64,000 bases of DNA. It comes from DASVCN01 sp040905665 (GTDB lineage Bacteria; Deinococcota; Deinococci; Deinococcales; Trueperaceae). The stretch covers positions 1 through 64,000 of the forward strand of contig JBBDRD010000050.1 in the NCBI GenBank assembly GCA_040905665.1, given 5' to 3'. Positions 1-9,300 of this stretch are shown here, in pieces; the first letter of the stretch is position 1; each line of letters opens with the position of its first letter. The notes beneath the pieces were generated by a model, which saw only the letters and a program-made list of their open reading frames with translations, was not told where the DNA came from and did no database searches. The translations under genes and the position numbers were made by a program.

Positions 1-243
1 GAAATCAACAAAACCACGCAAACTAGATTATCAAGGTACCCGCGCCAAGTGGCGCGAACACAAATTATGCCATCACTGGCTCGAGCCTGTCAACCCGACT
101 TGGACCTTCGGCAGCTTACGAAATCATCCCAGCTACTGCCGCCGATGCCATCGTCCGTGGACCACGCTAGCGCGGCCCTTGTCGATAGCGGCGAGAGTCC
201 GCCGGTAGTGAGTCTCCGAAGCGCCGGCGGGCGACCTCTGCGG

Positions 244-249
244 TAGGCT
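244..249 (+). promoter_or_regulatory. Leaderless-type -10 box (TAGGCT)
   Basis: TAGGCT followed by 6 bases and then the ATG of the NIF3-like gene. This TANNNT-to-start distance would place the transcription start at or beside the start codon. No Shine-Dalgarno is visible. The remaining bases 1-243 hold no gene I can support. Confidence 0.5.
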
Positions 250-255
250 AGCGCA

Positions 256-1008
256 ATGAAACGTGATGCACTCGTCCGCTGGCTGGACGATTATCTGGCC
301 ATAGCCGACTACCCCGACCCCTCTCTCAACGGCCTCCAGCTAGAGGGGGCCGAGGAGGTGGGGAAAGTAGCCGTTGCCGTTGATGCAAGCCTCGCAACCT
401 TCGAGAAGGCGGCGGAGTTGGGAGCGGACTTCCTTATCGTCCATCACGGGCTTTTTTGGGGCTCCCCCATTGCGCTCACAGGGATGCACAAGAAACGGGT
501 CGCCTTCCTTCTCGAGCAGGAGATAAGCCTCTATGCAGCTCACATTCCTTTGGACGCCCACCGGGAGGTGGGCAACAACTGGGGATTGGCGGCGATCCTT
601 GGCCTTCAGGAGCTGCAGGATTTCGCTCAGTTCAAGGGCAAACCGGTGGGCGTCAAGGGCACCTTCAAGGAGCCCCGACCGCGTCGACTGCTCGCCAACC
701 TCCTCGAAGAGAAGTTGGGCGAGCCAGTGATGATGCTTGAGGGCGGGCCCGAGCAGGTGGAAACGTTCGGAGTGGTGAGCGGCGGCGCCGCCTGGGACGT
801 GGTGACGGCCGCCAACGAGGGTCTCGACGCCTTCCTTACCGGGGAACCTCGGCACGAGCTGTTTCACGAGGCGTACGAGCGCGGCATCAACGCTCTTTTC
901 GGCGGTCATTACATGACCGAGACAGTAGGCGTGAACCTGCTTGCTGGGAAGATCCGCGATCTGCACGATCTGCCTGTCGAGTTCATCTATTTGCCCACCG
1001 GCCTCTGA
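256..1008 (+). CDS. NIF3-like dinuclear metal centre protein (YbgI/GTP cyclohydrolase I type 2 family)
   Basis: A 250-residue protein of the NIF3/YbgI family, cytoplasmic proteins that assemble as hexameric toroids with a two-metal site. The sequence shows the family's metal ligands: the HHGLFWG motif at about residues 63-69, the HIPLDAH segment near residues 96-102, and a C-terminal GGHYMTE motif. Length is typical of the short bacterial form without the inserted middle domain. The physiological reaction is unsettled; members have been annotated as GTP cyclohydrolase I type 2, which I would not assert. It ends one base before the thymidylate kinase start, so the two are probably co-transcribed. 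Confidence 0.9.
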   Translation: MKRDALVRWLDDYLAIADYPDPSLNGLQLEGAEEVGKVAVAVDASLATFEKAAELGADFLIVHHGLFWGSPIALTGMHKKRVAFLLEQEISLYAAHIPLDAHREVGNNWGLAAILGLQELQDFAQFKGKPVGVKGTFKEPRPRRLLANLLEEKLGEPVMMLEGGPEQVETFGVVSGGAAWDVVTAANEGLDAFLTGEPRHELFHEAYERGINALFGGHYMTETVGVNLLAGKIRDLHDLPVEFIYLPTGL

Positions 1009-1009
1009 C

Positions 1010-1654
1010 GTGGCGGGACTTTTCATAGCGTTCGAGGGCCCGGAGGGTGGAGGCAAATCCACCCAGATCGCCCGCCTGGGTAAACGCTTGCGGTCGCAGG
1101 GTGTGGACCCGATCCTTACCCGGGAGCCGGGCGGAACGCCAACCGGCGACGCTATCCGCCGTGTGGTGCTCGACCCTGCTCTTGACGTGGCGCCGGTTAC
1201 CGAGTTCTTGCTCTATAGCGCGAGTCGAGCCCAGCACGTTGCCCAGGTTCTGGCGCCGGCGCTCGACGGGGGCCGGGTCGTAGTAAGTGACCGCTTCGCC
1301 GGCGCAAGCTTTGCCTATCAGGGGTACGGACGGGGACTGGAGCTTCAGTTCATCGAGGAGCTCACCGGACGGGTGACAGCTGGCTTGCGTCCTCACCTAA
1401 CGGTGTTGCTGGACCTGGACCCCGCCGCCGGCCTCGAGCGGATCTCGGCTCGCGCGAACTCCGATCGTCTCGAACAAGCCGATCTGCAGTTCCACCGCCG
1501 GGTTCGCCAAGGGTTCCTAAAGCAGGCAGCCGGCAGCGACGATTGGATCGTCCTGGACGCTACCCTTCCCGAGGGCGAGCTGGCCGATTCGATCTGGAAC
1601 AGGGTGAGCCGGCTGCTTCCGGGGCGCCGTGCCGTGCCGGACGACCGGCGATGA
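1010..1654 (+). CDS. tmk: Thymidylate kinase
   Basis: Phosphorylates dTMP to dTDP with ATP, the step between thymidylate synthesis or salvage and dTTP. I chose the GTG at 1010, directly after the upstream stop, because it starts the protein (214 aa) just before the strand leading into the P-loop FEGPEGGGKST; an upstream in-frame start would add residues inside the NIF3 gene. Visible motifs are the P-loop, the TREPGGTP segment that contacts the dTMP phosphate, and the DRF motif followed by SFAYQG. Length fits bacterial Tmk (about 210 aa). Confidence 0.95.
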   Translation: MAGLFIAFEGPEGGGKSTQIARLGKRLRSQGVDPILTREPGGTPTGDAIRRVVLDPALDVAPVTEFLLYSASRAQHVAQVLAPALDGGRVVVSDRFAGASFAYQGYGRGLELQFIEELTGRVTAGLRPHLTVLLDLDPAAGLERISARANSDRLEQADLQFHRRVRQGFLKQAAGSDDWIVLDATLPEGELADSIWNRVSRLLPGRRAVPDDRR

Positions 1655-1662
1655 GGTGAGAG

Positions 1663-2463
1663 ATGGCCGCAAACGTTCAGGCTAGGAAACCGTGGCGTCT
1701 TAATGCCCTTGCCTCACTCTGGTCGTTGGCGATCATCCTCTCACTCCTTGGCGCCTGTGCGAGCTCGCCGGCCGAGCTGGCGGCAACAGTCCTCGAGCGC
1801 TATCCGCACGACACCGACGCGTTCACTCAGGGCCTACTGCTAGAAGGAGGCAAGCTTTACGAGAGTACCGGCCTATACGGTCGCTCTTCGCTCAGAGAGG
1901 TCGACCTCCACACCGGAGAGGTCATTCGCGTCCGATACCTCGACAGCTCGCACTTTGGTGAAGGATTGGCTCAGGTGGATGAACGGCTGATCCAGCTCAC
2001 CTGGCGTGCCGGCCGGGCCCTCGTCTACGACCTCGAGACGTTCGAGCCGGTTGGCAGCTTCAACTATGGTGGGGAGGGTTGGGGACTATGTTTCGATGGC
2101 GAGGAGCTGTGGATGTCAGACGGATCGGCTACTCTCTTCGTGCGCGATCCCGACACCTTCGAGATGCGCAGACGAGTGGCGGTAACTCTGCGCGGCGAGC
2201 CACTGGCAATGCTAAACGAGCTGGAGTGTGTTGATGATCGGATATACGCCAACGTTTGGCAAACCGACCGCATAGTTGGAATCGACAAGGGGAATGGACG
2301 GGTCGACGCGGTAGTCGACGCCTCCTCGCTACTCTCTGCCGAAGAGCTTGCGGCACTCTCGCCCGACGCCGTCCTCAACGGAATCGCCTACGATCCCCAA
2401 AACGAGCGGTTCCTCATTACCGGCAAGCTGTGGCCGGCGCTGCTGGCAGTACGTTTCGAGTAG
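1663..2463 (+). CDS. Glutaminyl-peptide cyclotransferase-like lipoprotein
   Basis: A 266-aa member of the plant/bacterial-type glutamine cyclotransferase family, a five-bladed beta-propeller that converts N-terminal glutamine of peptides to pyroglutamate. The N-terminus has a basic stretch, a hydrophobic helix and a lipobox LGAC with the acceptor cysteine at residue 32, so the protein should be an exported lipoprotein. Family-typical segments include HDTDAFTQGLL near residue 50, YESTGLYGRSSL, LTWRAG and NELECVDDRIYANVWQTD. A GAGGTGAG Shine-Dalgarno lies just before the ATG. The natural substrate in bacteria is not known. Confidence 0.88.
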   Translation: MAANVQARKPWRLNALASLWSLAIILSLLGACASSPAELAATVLERYPHDTDAFTQGLLLEGGKLYESTGLYGRSSLREVDLHTGEVIRVRYLDSSHFGEGLAQVDERLIQLTWRAGRALVYDLETFEPVGSFNYGGEGWGLCFDGEELWMSDGSATLFVRDPDTFEMRRRVAVTLRGEPLAMLNELECVDDRIYANVWQTDRIVGIDKGNGRVDAVVDASSLLSAEELAALSPDAVLNGIAYDPQNERFLITGKLWPALLAVRFE

Positions 2464-2540
2464 GCTCATCCCTGGTTCTCATCATCGGGCGGCAGATTAG
2501 CGCGCCTAGGATTTCGTGCCCTGGTCGCCATCAAATAGCA

Positions 2541-2560
2541 GTTGCAACCTGTTGCAACCT
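2541..2560. repeat. Tandem 10-bp repeat containing palindrome GTTGCAAC
   Basis: Two exact adjacent copies of GTTGCAACCT, followed by a degenerate third (ATTTTCAACCT). GTTGCAAC is itself a perfect 8-bp palindrome. It lies between two convergent genes, so a promoter role is not obvious. Confidence 0.6.
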
Positions 2561-2625
2561 ATTTTCAACCTTTCCCGGAGTAAGGTTCCAACCACGGCCA
2601 TCGGGAGGAGATGCCGAAACGTCGT

Positions 2626-2662
2626 GCCCGCACCACGCCCCCCGAAGTGCGGGCCGACTTTT
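2626..2662 (+). terminator. Probable intrinsic terminator
   Basis: An 8-bp perfect stem GCCCGCAC/GTGCGGGC with a 13-base loop, followed after four bases by TTTT. It is placed to end the cyclotransferase transcript and, read in the other direction, lies beyond the 3' end of the convergent FmdB-like gene. The T-run is short, so strength is uncertain. Confidence 0.5.
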
Positions 2663-2730
2663 GTAGGCCCAACGCGGTAAGCCGTTCGCCCAACTTTGGA
2701 TCCTGGTCAACTGCCGCTCAATTCATGCGA

Positions 2731-3135
2731 TCAGTGATCGGCCTTCGCGCTCGAGCCCTTGCTCGATCCCTTGCTCTCCGAGGAAGCAGGCGAACCCGAC
2801 GACTTCCCTTCGGATTTCGACTCGGACTTCCCTTCGGATTTCAACTCGGACTTCCCTTCGGATTTCGACTCGGACTTACCTTCGGACTTCGACTCGGACT
2901 TACCTTCGGCCAATCCGTCGCCCTTCTCACCCGACTTGCCCGCGCCGGGCCCGGAACTTTTCCTCGAGTCAGTCACGTAGAATCCGCTACCTTTGAATGC
3001 GATACCTACCGGCTGAATGAGACGCTTGATTGGGTCACCCGACTCCGGATGCTCGGTAAGCGCAGGTTCGGCAATTCGCTGCTCCACCTCGAACGTCTCA
3101 GCCGTCCTGAGATTCCTGTAAACGTACACTGGCAT
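2731..3135 (-). CDS. FmdB-like small protein without zinc-ribbon cysteines, with a K/S/E repeat tail
   Basis: The first 59 or so residues match the FmdB/CxxC_CxxC_SSSS family from its MPVYVYR start to the conserved LIQPVGIAFKGSGFYVTDSRK block. Family members normally carry two CxxC pairs forming a zinc ribbon; this copy contains no cysteine at all. From about residue 60 to the end the chain is nearly pure K/S/E/G, built of 8-residue units such as KSESKSEG that correspond to a 24-bp DNA tandem repeat. Such a tail should be disordered. A GGAGG Shine-Dalgarno stands 5 bases before the ATG. Function is unknown; a nucleic-acid or protein-binding role would be a guess. Confidence 0.8.
   Translation of the reverse strand: MPVYVYRNLRTAETFEVEQRIAEPALTEHPESGDPIKRLIQPVGIAFKGSGFYVTDSRKSSGPGAGKSGEKGDGLAEGKSESKSEGKSESKSEGKSELKSEGKSESKSEGKSSGSPASSESKGSSKGSSAKADH
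2804..2909. repeat. 24-bp tandem repeat inside the FmdB-like gene
   Basis: Four full 24-bp units starting at 2804, 2828, 2852 and 2876, plus a partial fifth. The first three differ by a single base and the fourth by two more. Each unit keeps the reading frame and encodes eight residues of the K/S/E tail. Units contain a 12-bp sub-period, so they probably grew by slippage. Confidence 0.9.
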
Positions 3136-3201
3136 GCGTCCTCCACAAAGCGATGGCGTCCTGGTGGTAGAAAACGCCGGTAGCTACTCTACCACCCCTG
3201 T

Positions 3202-3207
3202 TAAGCT
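3202..3207 (+). promoter_or_regulatory. Leaderless-type -10 box (TAAGCT) of gpsA
   Basis: TAAGCT, six bases, then the gpsA ATG. No Shine-Dalgarno precedes the start. Confidence 0.4.
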
Positions 3208-3213
3208 GCTGCC

Positions 3214-4209
3214 ATGCATAATGCGTCATCATCAGCCTGTCTCACCGTCGTGGGTGGCGGCGCCTGGGGCACGGTGCTGGCGCTACTGCTGGCGCGCAAC
3301 GGGCACGACGTCACCTTGTGGACGCGGCGACCCGAACACGCACTGGCGATCGACCGGCTTCGAGAGAACAGTGAGCGCCTTCCGGGAATCCGGCTGCCGG
3401 AGTCCATCCAGACGACCTCCGATCTAGCCGGCTGCGCTCGGAATGCCCAAGCCGCCTTCATCGCAGTACCAAGCCTGGGCCTTGCCGAGGTCATGTCGGG
3501 CCTGGCGGAGGTGCCTGCACTGGTGTCCTGCAGTAAAGGGCTTGCCGGACCCTACCTCACCCGATTGAGTGAATTGATCTCCCATAAGCAGCCGGAGGCG
3601 ACCGTGGCGGTCCTGTCGGGACCTAATCTGGCAAAGGAGATAGCCTCGGGCCTGCCGGCCGCGGCGGTTGCTGCCTCTACCGACGCCACTATGGCCGAAC
3701 GCGTGCAGAACTGGCTCCAGTCCTCCACCTTCCGGATATACAGCAGTCCCGATCCGATTGGAGTCGAAGTTGGGGGAGCTCTCAAGAACGTGATCGCGCT
3801 TGCAGCCGGCATGAGTGACGGGCTAGGCCTGGGGGACAACGCCAAAGCCTCGATAGTGACTCGCGGGCTGGCCGAAATCGTACGCCTGGGACTCGAGCTG
3901 GGTGCACGGAGAGAGACGCTCTATGGACTGGCCGGCCTTGGAGACATGGTTGCTACATGTGCGAGTCGGAATTCGCGAAATCACATGGCGGGGGAACGGA
4001 TCGCCCGAGGTGAGACACTAGAGGAGCTCCGCAGGGTCGGGCTAACAGCCGAGGGGATTCCGACCGTAGAGGCGGTCCACGCCTTCGCCGAGGAGCGGCG
4101 ACTTTCACTGCCTATAGTGAGCGAGGTCTATCGAGTAGCGTTCGAGCAGAAGGATCCAAGGCGTGCGATAGGCGATCTCATGGCAAGGGCGAGTCGTTCG
4201 GAATGGTAA
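3214..4209 (+). CDS. gpsA: Glycerol-3-phosphate dehydrogenase [NAD(P)+]
   Basis: Reduces dihydroxyacetone phosphate to sn-glycerol 3-phosphate, the backbone for phospholipid synthesis. The 331-aa chain starts with a Rossmann motif GGGAWGT at about residues 14-20. The family's catalytic lysine is in GGALKNVIALAAG near residue 190, followed by GDNAKASIVTRG and GLAGLGDMVATCASRNSRN. Length and domain order are normal for bacterial GpsA. It stands alone, divergent from the FmdB-like gene. Confidence 0.95.
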   Translation: MHNASSSACLTVVGGGAWGTVLALLLARNGHDVTLWTRRPEHALAIDRLRENSERLPGIRLPESIQTTSDLAGCARNAQAAFIAVPSLGLAEVMSGLAEVPALVSCSKGLAGPYLTRLSELISHKQPEATVAVLSGPNLAKEIASGLPAAAVAASTDATMAERVQNWLQSSTFRIYSSPDPIGVEVGGALKNVIALAAGMSDGLGLGDNAKASIVTRGLAEIVRLGLELGARRETLYGLAGLGDMVATCASRNSRNHMAGERIARGETLEELRRVGLTAEGIPTVEAVHAFAEERRLSLPIVSEVYRVAFEQKDPRRAIGDLMARASRSEW

Positions 4210-4260
4210 CGCCCGCCTGCTCCGTCTCAGGCGCATCTTCGCTTACTATGAGGCGCTTGG

Positions 4261-4320
4261 CGGTGGCGACGGGCGCAGTGGCGACGGGCGCGGTGGCGCC
4301 GGGTGCAGTGGCCACGGGCG
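4261..4320. repeat. 15-bp tandem repeat, four units, between gpsA and the ABC operon
   Basis: Four contiguous 15-bp units of the type CGGTGGCGACGGGCG, alternating CGG/CAG at the start and differing by one or two bases. It occupies most of the 139-bp gap between gpsA and the ABC ATPase gene. Same unit length as four other repeats in this window, with unrelated sequence. Confidence 0.85.
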
Positions 4321-4348
4321 CGCTGGGCCGCCTCATTTTGGGAGGACG

Positions 4349-5263
4349 ATGAGTACAGCAATTTCGGCGCTTGACCTGAGCAAGAGGTACGGCCGGGTAG
4401 CAGCAGTCAACGACATCAGCTTCGACATCGCCGAAGGAGAGATCGTTGGCTTTCTTGGGCCCAATGGCGCAGGCAAGACCACGACCATGCGAATGCTGGC
4501 AGGTCTCGTACACCCGAGCACGGGTAGTTGCTCGATTTTAGGCCGTCCGGTGCCCGGGGCCAGCCTTCGTGAGGTGGGCACCATGATCGAGGAACCCTCC
4601 TTCTACCCGTACATGAGCGGGCGCGCGAACCTGCGGCACGCCGCCCTGCTGCACGGCGGCGTGAGCACCAGCCGCATCGACGAGGTACTGGAGTTCGTGG
4701 GCATGGATCTCGCCTCCCGCAAACGCGTCTCTGCCTACTCGCAGGGGATGCGGCAACGCCTGGGTCTGGCGCGGGCGCTGCTGTGGCGGCCCAAGGTTCT
4801 CATTCTCGACGAGCCGACCAACGGGCTCGACCCGGTTGGTATCGCCGAGGTTCGCCAAATGCTGCTTGCGGTCGCGAAGCAGGGTTCCACCGTCCTCATT
4901 TCCTCTCACATCCTGGCGGAGATCGAAAAGCTGGTGGAACGGGTGCTCGTGATCGAACGGGGCAACTTGCTTTACAGTGGCTCACTTGGCGGACTGCTGC
5001 GGCGAATCGAGGAGCAGCGCGTCGCCTATGTTCTTGAAGCCGGCGACTTCGCGTCACTGGAACGGGCGGTTCGCGAGTTGGGCCTCGAGGTCGAGCGGCG
5101 TGACGAGCAGCGACTTCGCGTCGCGGTGGCGGTGGCCGAAAGCGCGACCCTGATCTCTCGCCTGAGCGCACTCGGAGTGCAGCTCGTGGAAGCCCGGCGC
5201 GAGGGCGACAACCTCGAAGGCGCCTACCTCAGGCTGCTGCGCGAAGACGGGAGGCCATCGTGA
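4349..5263 (+). CDS. ABC transporter ATP-binding protein (ABC-2/drug exporter type)
   Basis: A 304-aa ATPase. Walker A GPNGAGKTT is at residues 37-45, the signature is YSQGMRQRLGLA, and Walker B with the D-loop is LILDEPTNGLDP, followed by the H-loop in ISSHILAE. The C-terminal 80 or so residues form the extra domain seen in CcmA/DrrA/BcrA-type exporters. GGGAGG lies 3 bases before the ATG. The permease gene overlaps its stop by 4 bases (GTGA), so the two form one export system; the substrate cannot be read from sequence. Confidence 0.92.
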   Translation: MSTAISALDLSKRYGRVAAVNDISFDIAEGEIVGFLGPNGAGKTTTMRMLAGLVHPSTGSCSILGRPVPGASLREVGTMIEEPSFYPYMSGRANLRHAALLHGGVSTSRIDEVLEFVGMDLASRKRVSAYSQGMRQRLGLARALLWRPKVLILDEPTNGLDPVGIAEVRQMLLAVAKQGSTVLISSHILAEIEKLVERVLVIERGNLLYSGSLGGLLRRIEEQRVAYVLEAGDFASLERAVRELGLEVERRDEQRLRVAVAVAESATLISRLSALGVQLVEARREGDNLEGAYLRLLREDGRPS

Positions 5264-6210
5264 GCGCGCTCGCGGCCGTCATGCAGGCCGAGCTCTTCAA
5301 GTCGCTCAGGAAGCGGCGAACCTACGTACTCGCCGGCCTGCTGTGGCTCCTGCTTCCCGCTCTGATGCTGCTCTTGGGGCGACTTATGGAGTCGAACCTC
5401 GGCGGGTCGTTTGTGGATGAGGCCGAACTGGTGCGCACGCTGGTACACGAGCTGGCTTCACCGTTCGGAATCGCCCGGGCCGGCCTGATTGGGCCCTCGC
5501 TACTGAGCCCCACCTTCTACATCATCGCCATCGCGCTCTTCGCCGGCTTCCTGATGGGTGAAGAGAAGTCTCACAACATGTGGAAGACCGTTCTCGTCGC
5601 GCAACCGAAACGCGCGGCGATACTGCTGGGAAAGCTTCTGGTGACCATGATCCTGCTAGGTGCCCTGATGGCCGGGGCGCTCCTCTCCGGGCTACTCTTC
5701 GGAACCATCGGCACCCTCTTCCTGGACACTGGGTTCTCGGGGCAGTGGGGTGAACTGGCACAACTCTATCTGCTCCAGTGGCTGTACGCCGGGGCGGCTG
5801 TTTCCTTTGCGTTCCTGATGATCTTCATGAGCCGCAACGTTTCGCTGGGAATGGTGCTGGTATTCTTCCTGCCCGCCCTACTAGAGGGCCTCTACGCGAT
5901 CTACCGGGCTACCGTGGGCATTCAGCCTCTCAACCGCCTCAATGCGGTATTCCAGGCGCTCGAACTGCAGGTTGCGTTGGAGGGACTGCCCCGATACTTT
6001 TTCACGGCTAACCTCTACGCTCCCTCGCGGCGACCCCTGATCGACCTCCTCACACCCCTGGGTGCGGACTTCGCCGCCGACGACAACCCTCTCTCATCGC
6101 TCCTGCGCGCCGACTTGAGCATGAGTCACTCCGGCCTGGTGATGCTCGGTTACGCTACCCTGTTCCTGCTGTTGCTGGCCTGGCTATTCACGCGCCGTGA
6201 CATCGATTGA
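5260..6210 (+). CDS. ABC transporter permease (ABC-2 type)
   Basis: A 316-aa membrane protein. The N-terminus has the typical EL-FKSLRKRRTYVLA elbow followed by a first membrane helix, then a roughly 60-residue extracytoplasmic segment, a block of about four helices between residues 85 and 215, and a final helix before the C-terminus. This fits the ABC-2/BcrB-like permeases that pair with ATPases like the one upstream. It starts with GTG overlapping the ATPase stop. No substrate assigned. Confidence 0.85.
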   Translation: MSALAAVMQAELFKSLRKRRTYVLAGLLWLLLPALMLLLGRLMESNLGGSFVDEAELVRTLVHELASPFGIARAGLIGPSLLSPTFYIIAIALFAGFLMGEEKSHNMWKTVLVAQPKRAAILLGKLLVTMILLGALMAGALLSGLLFGTIGTLFLDTGFSGQWGELAQLYLLQWLYAGAAVSFAFLMIFMSRNVSLGMVLVFFLPALLEGLYAIYRATVGIQPLNRLNAVFQALELQVALEGLPRYFFTANLYAPSRRPLIDLLTPLGADFAADDNPLSSLLRADLSMSHSGLVMLGYATLFLLLLAWLFTRRDID

Positions 6211-6250
6211 TCGTGGTTGACCGGTCGGGTTGCCGGGAGGACAATGGCCG

Positions 6251-6287
6251 TGGCCGGGCAGGCTTTTCCTACACCGTCGCCCGGCTA
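6251..6287 (+). other. Hairpin in the metH leader
   Basis: A 9-bp inverted repeat (TGGCCGGGC with GCCCGGCTA, one G-U pair) enclosing 19 bases, in the 121-bp gap before metH. There is no T-run after it. It could be a weak terminator of the ABC operon or leader structure; I could not match it to a known riboswitch. Confidence 0.3.
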
Positions 6288-6331
6288 CCCGCCACCTATG
6301 AACACCTTTCCCAGTCGATGCCAGCAGAGCG

Positions 6332-9300
6332 ATGAGGCGCCAGATGCACGATCACCCCTTCGAACAGTGGCTACGCGAGAAGATCCTCGTCCTAGACGGC
6401 GCGATGGGAACGATGATCCAGCGTCACGGCCTGGGCGAGGAGGAATTCAGAGGCAGCCGGTTTCGCGATCACCCGAAACCACTGGTCGGAGCCAATGACG
6501 TACTCTGCCTCAGCCGTCCGCGAACTGTAGCCGACATTCACGAGGCGTACCTCCGCGCCGGCGCCGACATCATAGAGACGAACACGTTCAATGCCACCAG
6601 CATCGGACTGGCCGAGTACGCCCTCGACGACGCCATCCACGAACTCAACGTCAGCGCTGCAAGTATCGCCCGCGCCGCGGCCGACCGCTACTCGACCGAA
6701 GAATGGCCGCGCTTCGTGGCGGGCGCCATCGGCCCCACCAACCGCACCGCCAGCATGTCGCCCGACGTCGAGAATCCCGGCTTCCGCGCCACCGACTTCG
6801 ACGCCCTGGCGGCGTCGTACCGGGTCCAGGTCCGGGGCCTGATCGACGGCGGCGTCGACCTGCTCCTCATCGAGACCGTGTTCGATACACTCAACTGCAA
6901 GGCGGCGATCTTCGCTGTGGAGCAGGAGTTCGAAGAGCGCGGCGAGCGTCTGCCGCTCGTCGTGTCGGGAACCATCACCGATGCGAGTGGCCGTACTCTC
7001 TCGGGGCAGACCCTGGAGGCGTTCCTCATCTCCATCTCCCATGCGCCGCTCAGCGCGGTCGGCCTGAACTGCGCGCTCGGGCCGGCCGAACTGCGGCCCC
7101 ACGTGGACGAGTTGTCGCGGCTGACGACCCTGCCCACCATCTGTTTCCCGAACGCAGGCCTGCCGAACGCCTTCGGTGGTTACGACGAGACACCGGAGCG
7201 AATGAGCGAGGTGCTCGAGGAGTACCTCAAAGAAGGCTGGGTCAATATCATCGGAGGCTGCTGCGGCACCACCCCGGAGCACATCCGTGAGTTCAGCCGC
7301 CTTGCTCAGCTCTACCCGGCACGCGTCGCGCCGCAGATAGAGCCTCTCCCCCGCTTCAGTGGGCTTGAAGCGTTGGTCCTGAGGCCCGAAAGTAACTTCC
7401 TTAACGTCGGTGAGCGCACCAACGTAACGGGTTCGCGCCGCTTCGCCCGCCTCATCAGAGATGGCGATCAGGAGACCGCGCTCGAAGTCGCCAGCGATCA
7501 AGTCGAGGGCGGCGCGCAGATGATCGACGTCAACATGGACGAGGGGATGCTCGACGGAGTGGCGGTCATGACGAGCTTCCTTGATCTGCTCGCCTCGGAA
7601 CCGGACATCGCCCGCCTGCCGGTGATGGTCGACTCCTCGCGTTGGGAGGTAATCGAAGCCGGACTCAAGCGCCTACAGGGCAAGGGCGTCGTCAACTCCA
7701 TCTCGCTTAAGGAGGGGGAAGAGGAGTTCCTGCGGCAGGCACGGTTGGCGCGACGCTATGGCGCCGCCGTGATCGTGATGGCCTTCGACGAGCAGGGTCA
7801 GGCGGACACGTTGAAACGACGCCTGGAGATATGCGAACGCGCCTATCGGCTCCTGATCGACGGGCTCGCGTTCCCCGCCCACGACATCATCTTCGACCCG
7901 AATATCCTCACGGTGGGGACAGGAATGGTGGAACACTCCCGCTACGCCGTGGATTATCTGGACGCGACACGCTGGATCAAGGAGAACCTACCGGGAGCGT
8001 TGGTCTCGGGCGGAGTCTCCAATGTCTCCTTCTCGTTTCGAGGCAACCAGCGGGTGCGCGAGTCGATGAACGCAGCCTTTCTCTATCACGCCGTAAAAGC
8101 AGGAATGGACATGGGCATCGTCAATCCGGCTCTGCTCGAGGTCTACGAGGAGATACCGGCCGAGCTACTAGAACTTGTCGAGGACGTTCTTCTCGACCGC
8201 CGTCCCGATGCCACGGAGCGCCTCATCACCTACGCCGAGACGACCGCAAGTGACGTTCGCCGTCGTGAAAAGGACGACGCCTGGCGCCAGGGAACGGTGA
8301 GCGAGCGATTGCGTCACGCGCTGGTTCGCGGCGTAGCGGACCACGTCGAGGAAGACGCCGAGGAGGCGCGCCAGGAGTTGCAGAGTCCCTTGGCGGTGAT
8401 AGAGGGACCGCTGATGGACGGTATGAACGTCGTGGGCGACCTCTTTGCAAGCGGCAAGATGTTCCTGCCACAGGTGGTGAAGAGCGCCCGAGTGATGAAG
8501 CGAGCGGTTGCCTACCTCACGCCCTACCTCGAAGAGGAGAAGAGCGAGGGCAGCAAGGCGGGCAAGGTATTGCTTGCGACCGTTCGCGGCGACGTGCATG
8601 ACATTGGCAAGAACATCGTTGGTGTCGTCCTCTCTTGCAACGGCTACGAGGTGCTCGACCTGGGCGTGATGGTTCCTACCGAGAAGATCCTCGACACCGC
8701 CCTGAGCGAGAAGGTGGACGTGGTGGGGTTATCGGGCCTCATCACTCCGTCGCTAGAGGAGATGGCGCACGTAGCCGGCGAGATGGAGCGGCGCGGCATG
8801 CGCCTACCACTGCTGATAGGCGGTGCAACCACCTCGAGGATTCATACTGCGGTCAAGATTGCCCCCGCTTACGGCGGCTCGACGGTCCACGTGACCGATG
8901 CCTCGCGAAGCGTGGGCGTGGTCAGTCGATCGATCGGCGCCGGCCGTGACGCATACGCACGGGAAGTGGCCGAGCAGTACCACGAGCTGCGTGATACCCA
9001 TGCGCGGCGCGGAGCGCGGGTCTCGCTGCTACCGCTCACCGACGCTCGAGCGAACAGGATGCCGTTCGATTCCACGGCTGCGGGCATCATTACTCCGGCT
9101 GCACCGGGCCTGCACGTCTTCGATAGTTACCCCCTTGCCGAACTCGTGGACTTTATCGATTGGGGGCCGTTCTTTCACGCCTGGCAAATGCCCGGACGCT
9201 TCCCTCAGATCCTCGACGACCCGCGGATGGGCGAAACTGCCAGAAAGTTGTTCGCCGACGCCCAGGAGATGTTGCGCCGCATCTTGGAGGAGCGGCACCT

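Noticed and set aside
49..246. Open frame of 65 codons at the left edge
   Set aside because: Composition is unlike a protein, there is no ribosome site, and it ends inside the promoter region of the NIF3-like gene.
340..1062. Long antisense frame over the NIF3-like gene
   Set aside because: Shadow of a GC-rich codon pattern; no family features, whereas the sense protein has all its metal motifs.
2611..3183. Plus-strand frame over the FmdB-like gene with a repeated F-G-x-x-L-G-L pattern
   Set aside because: The pattern is just the other strand of the 24-bp repeat; the minus-strand frame has real homology.
4178..4513. Minus-strand frame through the 15-bp repeat
   Set aside because: Its repetitive A-P-V-A-T residues arise from the tandem DNA repeat, and it overlaps the starts of two real genes.
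6211..6331. Possible SAH, SAM or cobalamin riboswitch before metH
   Set aside because: The leader contains CCGGGAGGACAA and a 9-bp hairpin loosely recalling an SAH element, but the GAGCGCUGC core and its pairing partner are absent, and no B12-box-like sequence is present. A covariance search would settle it.
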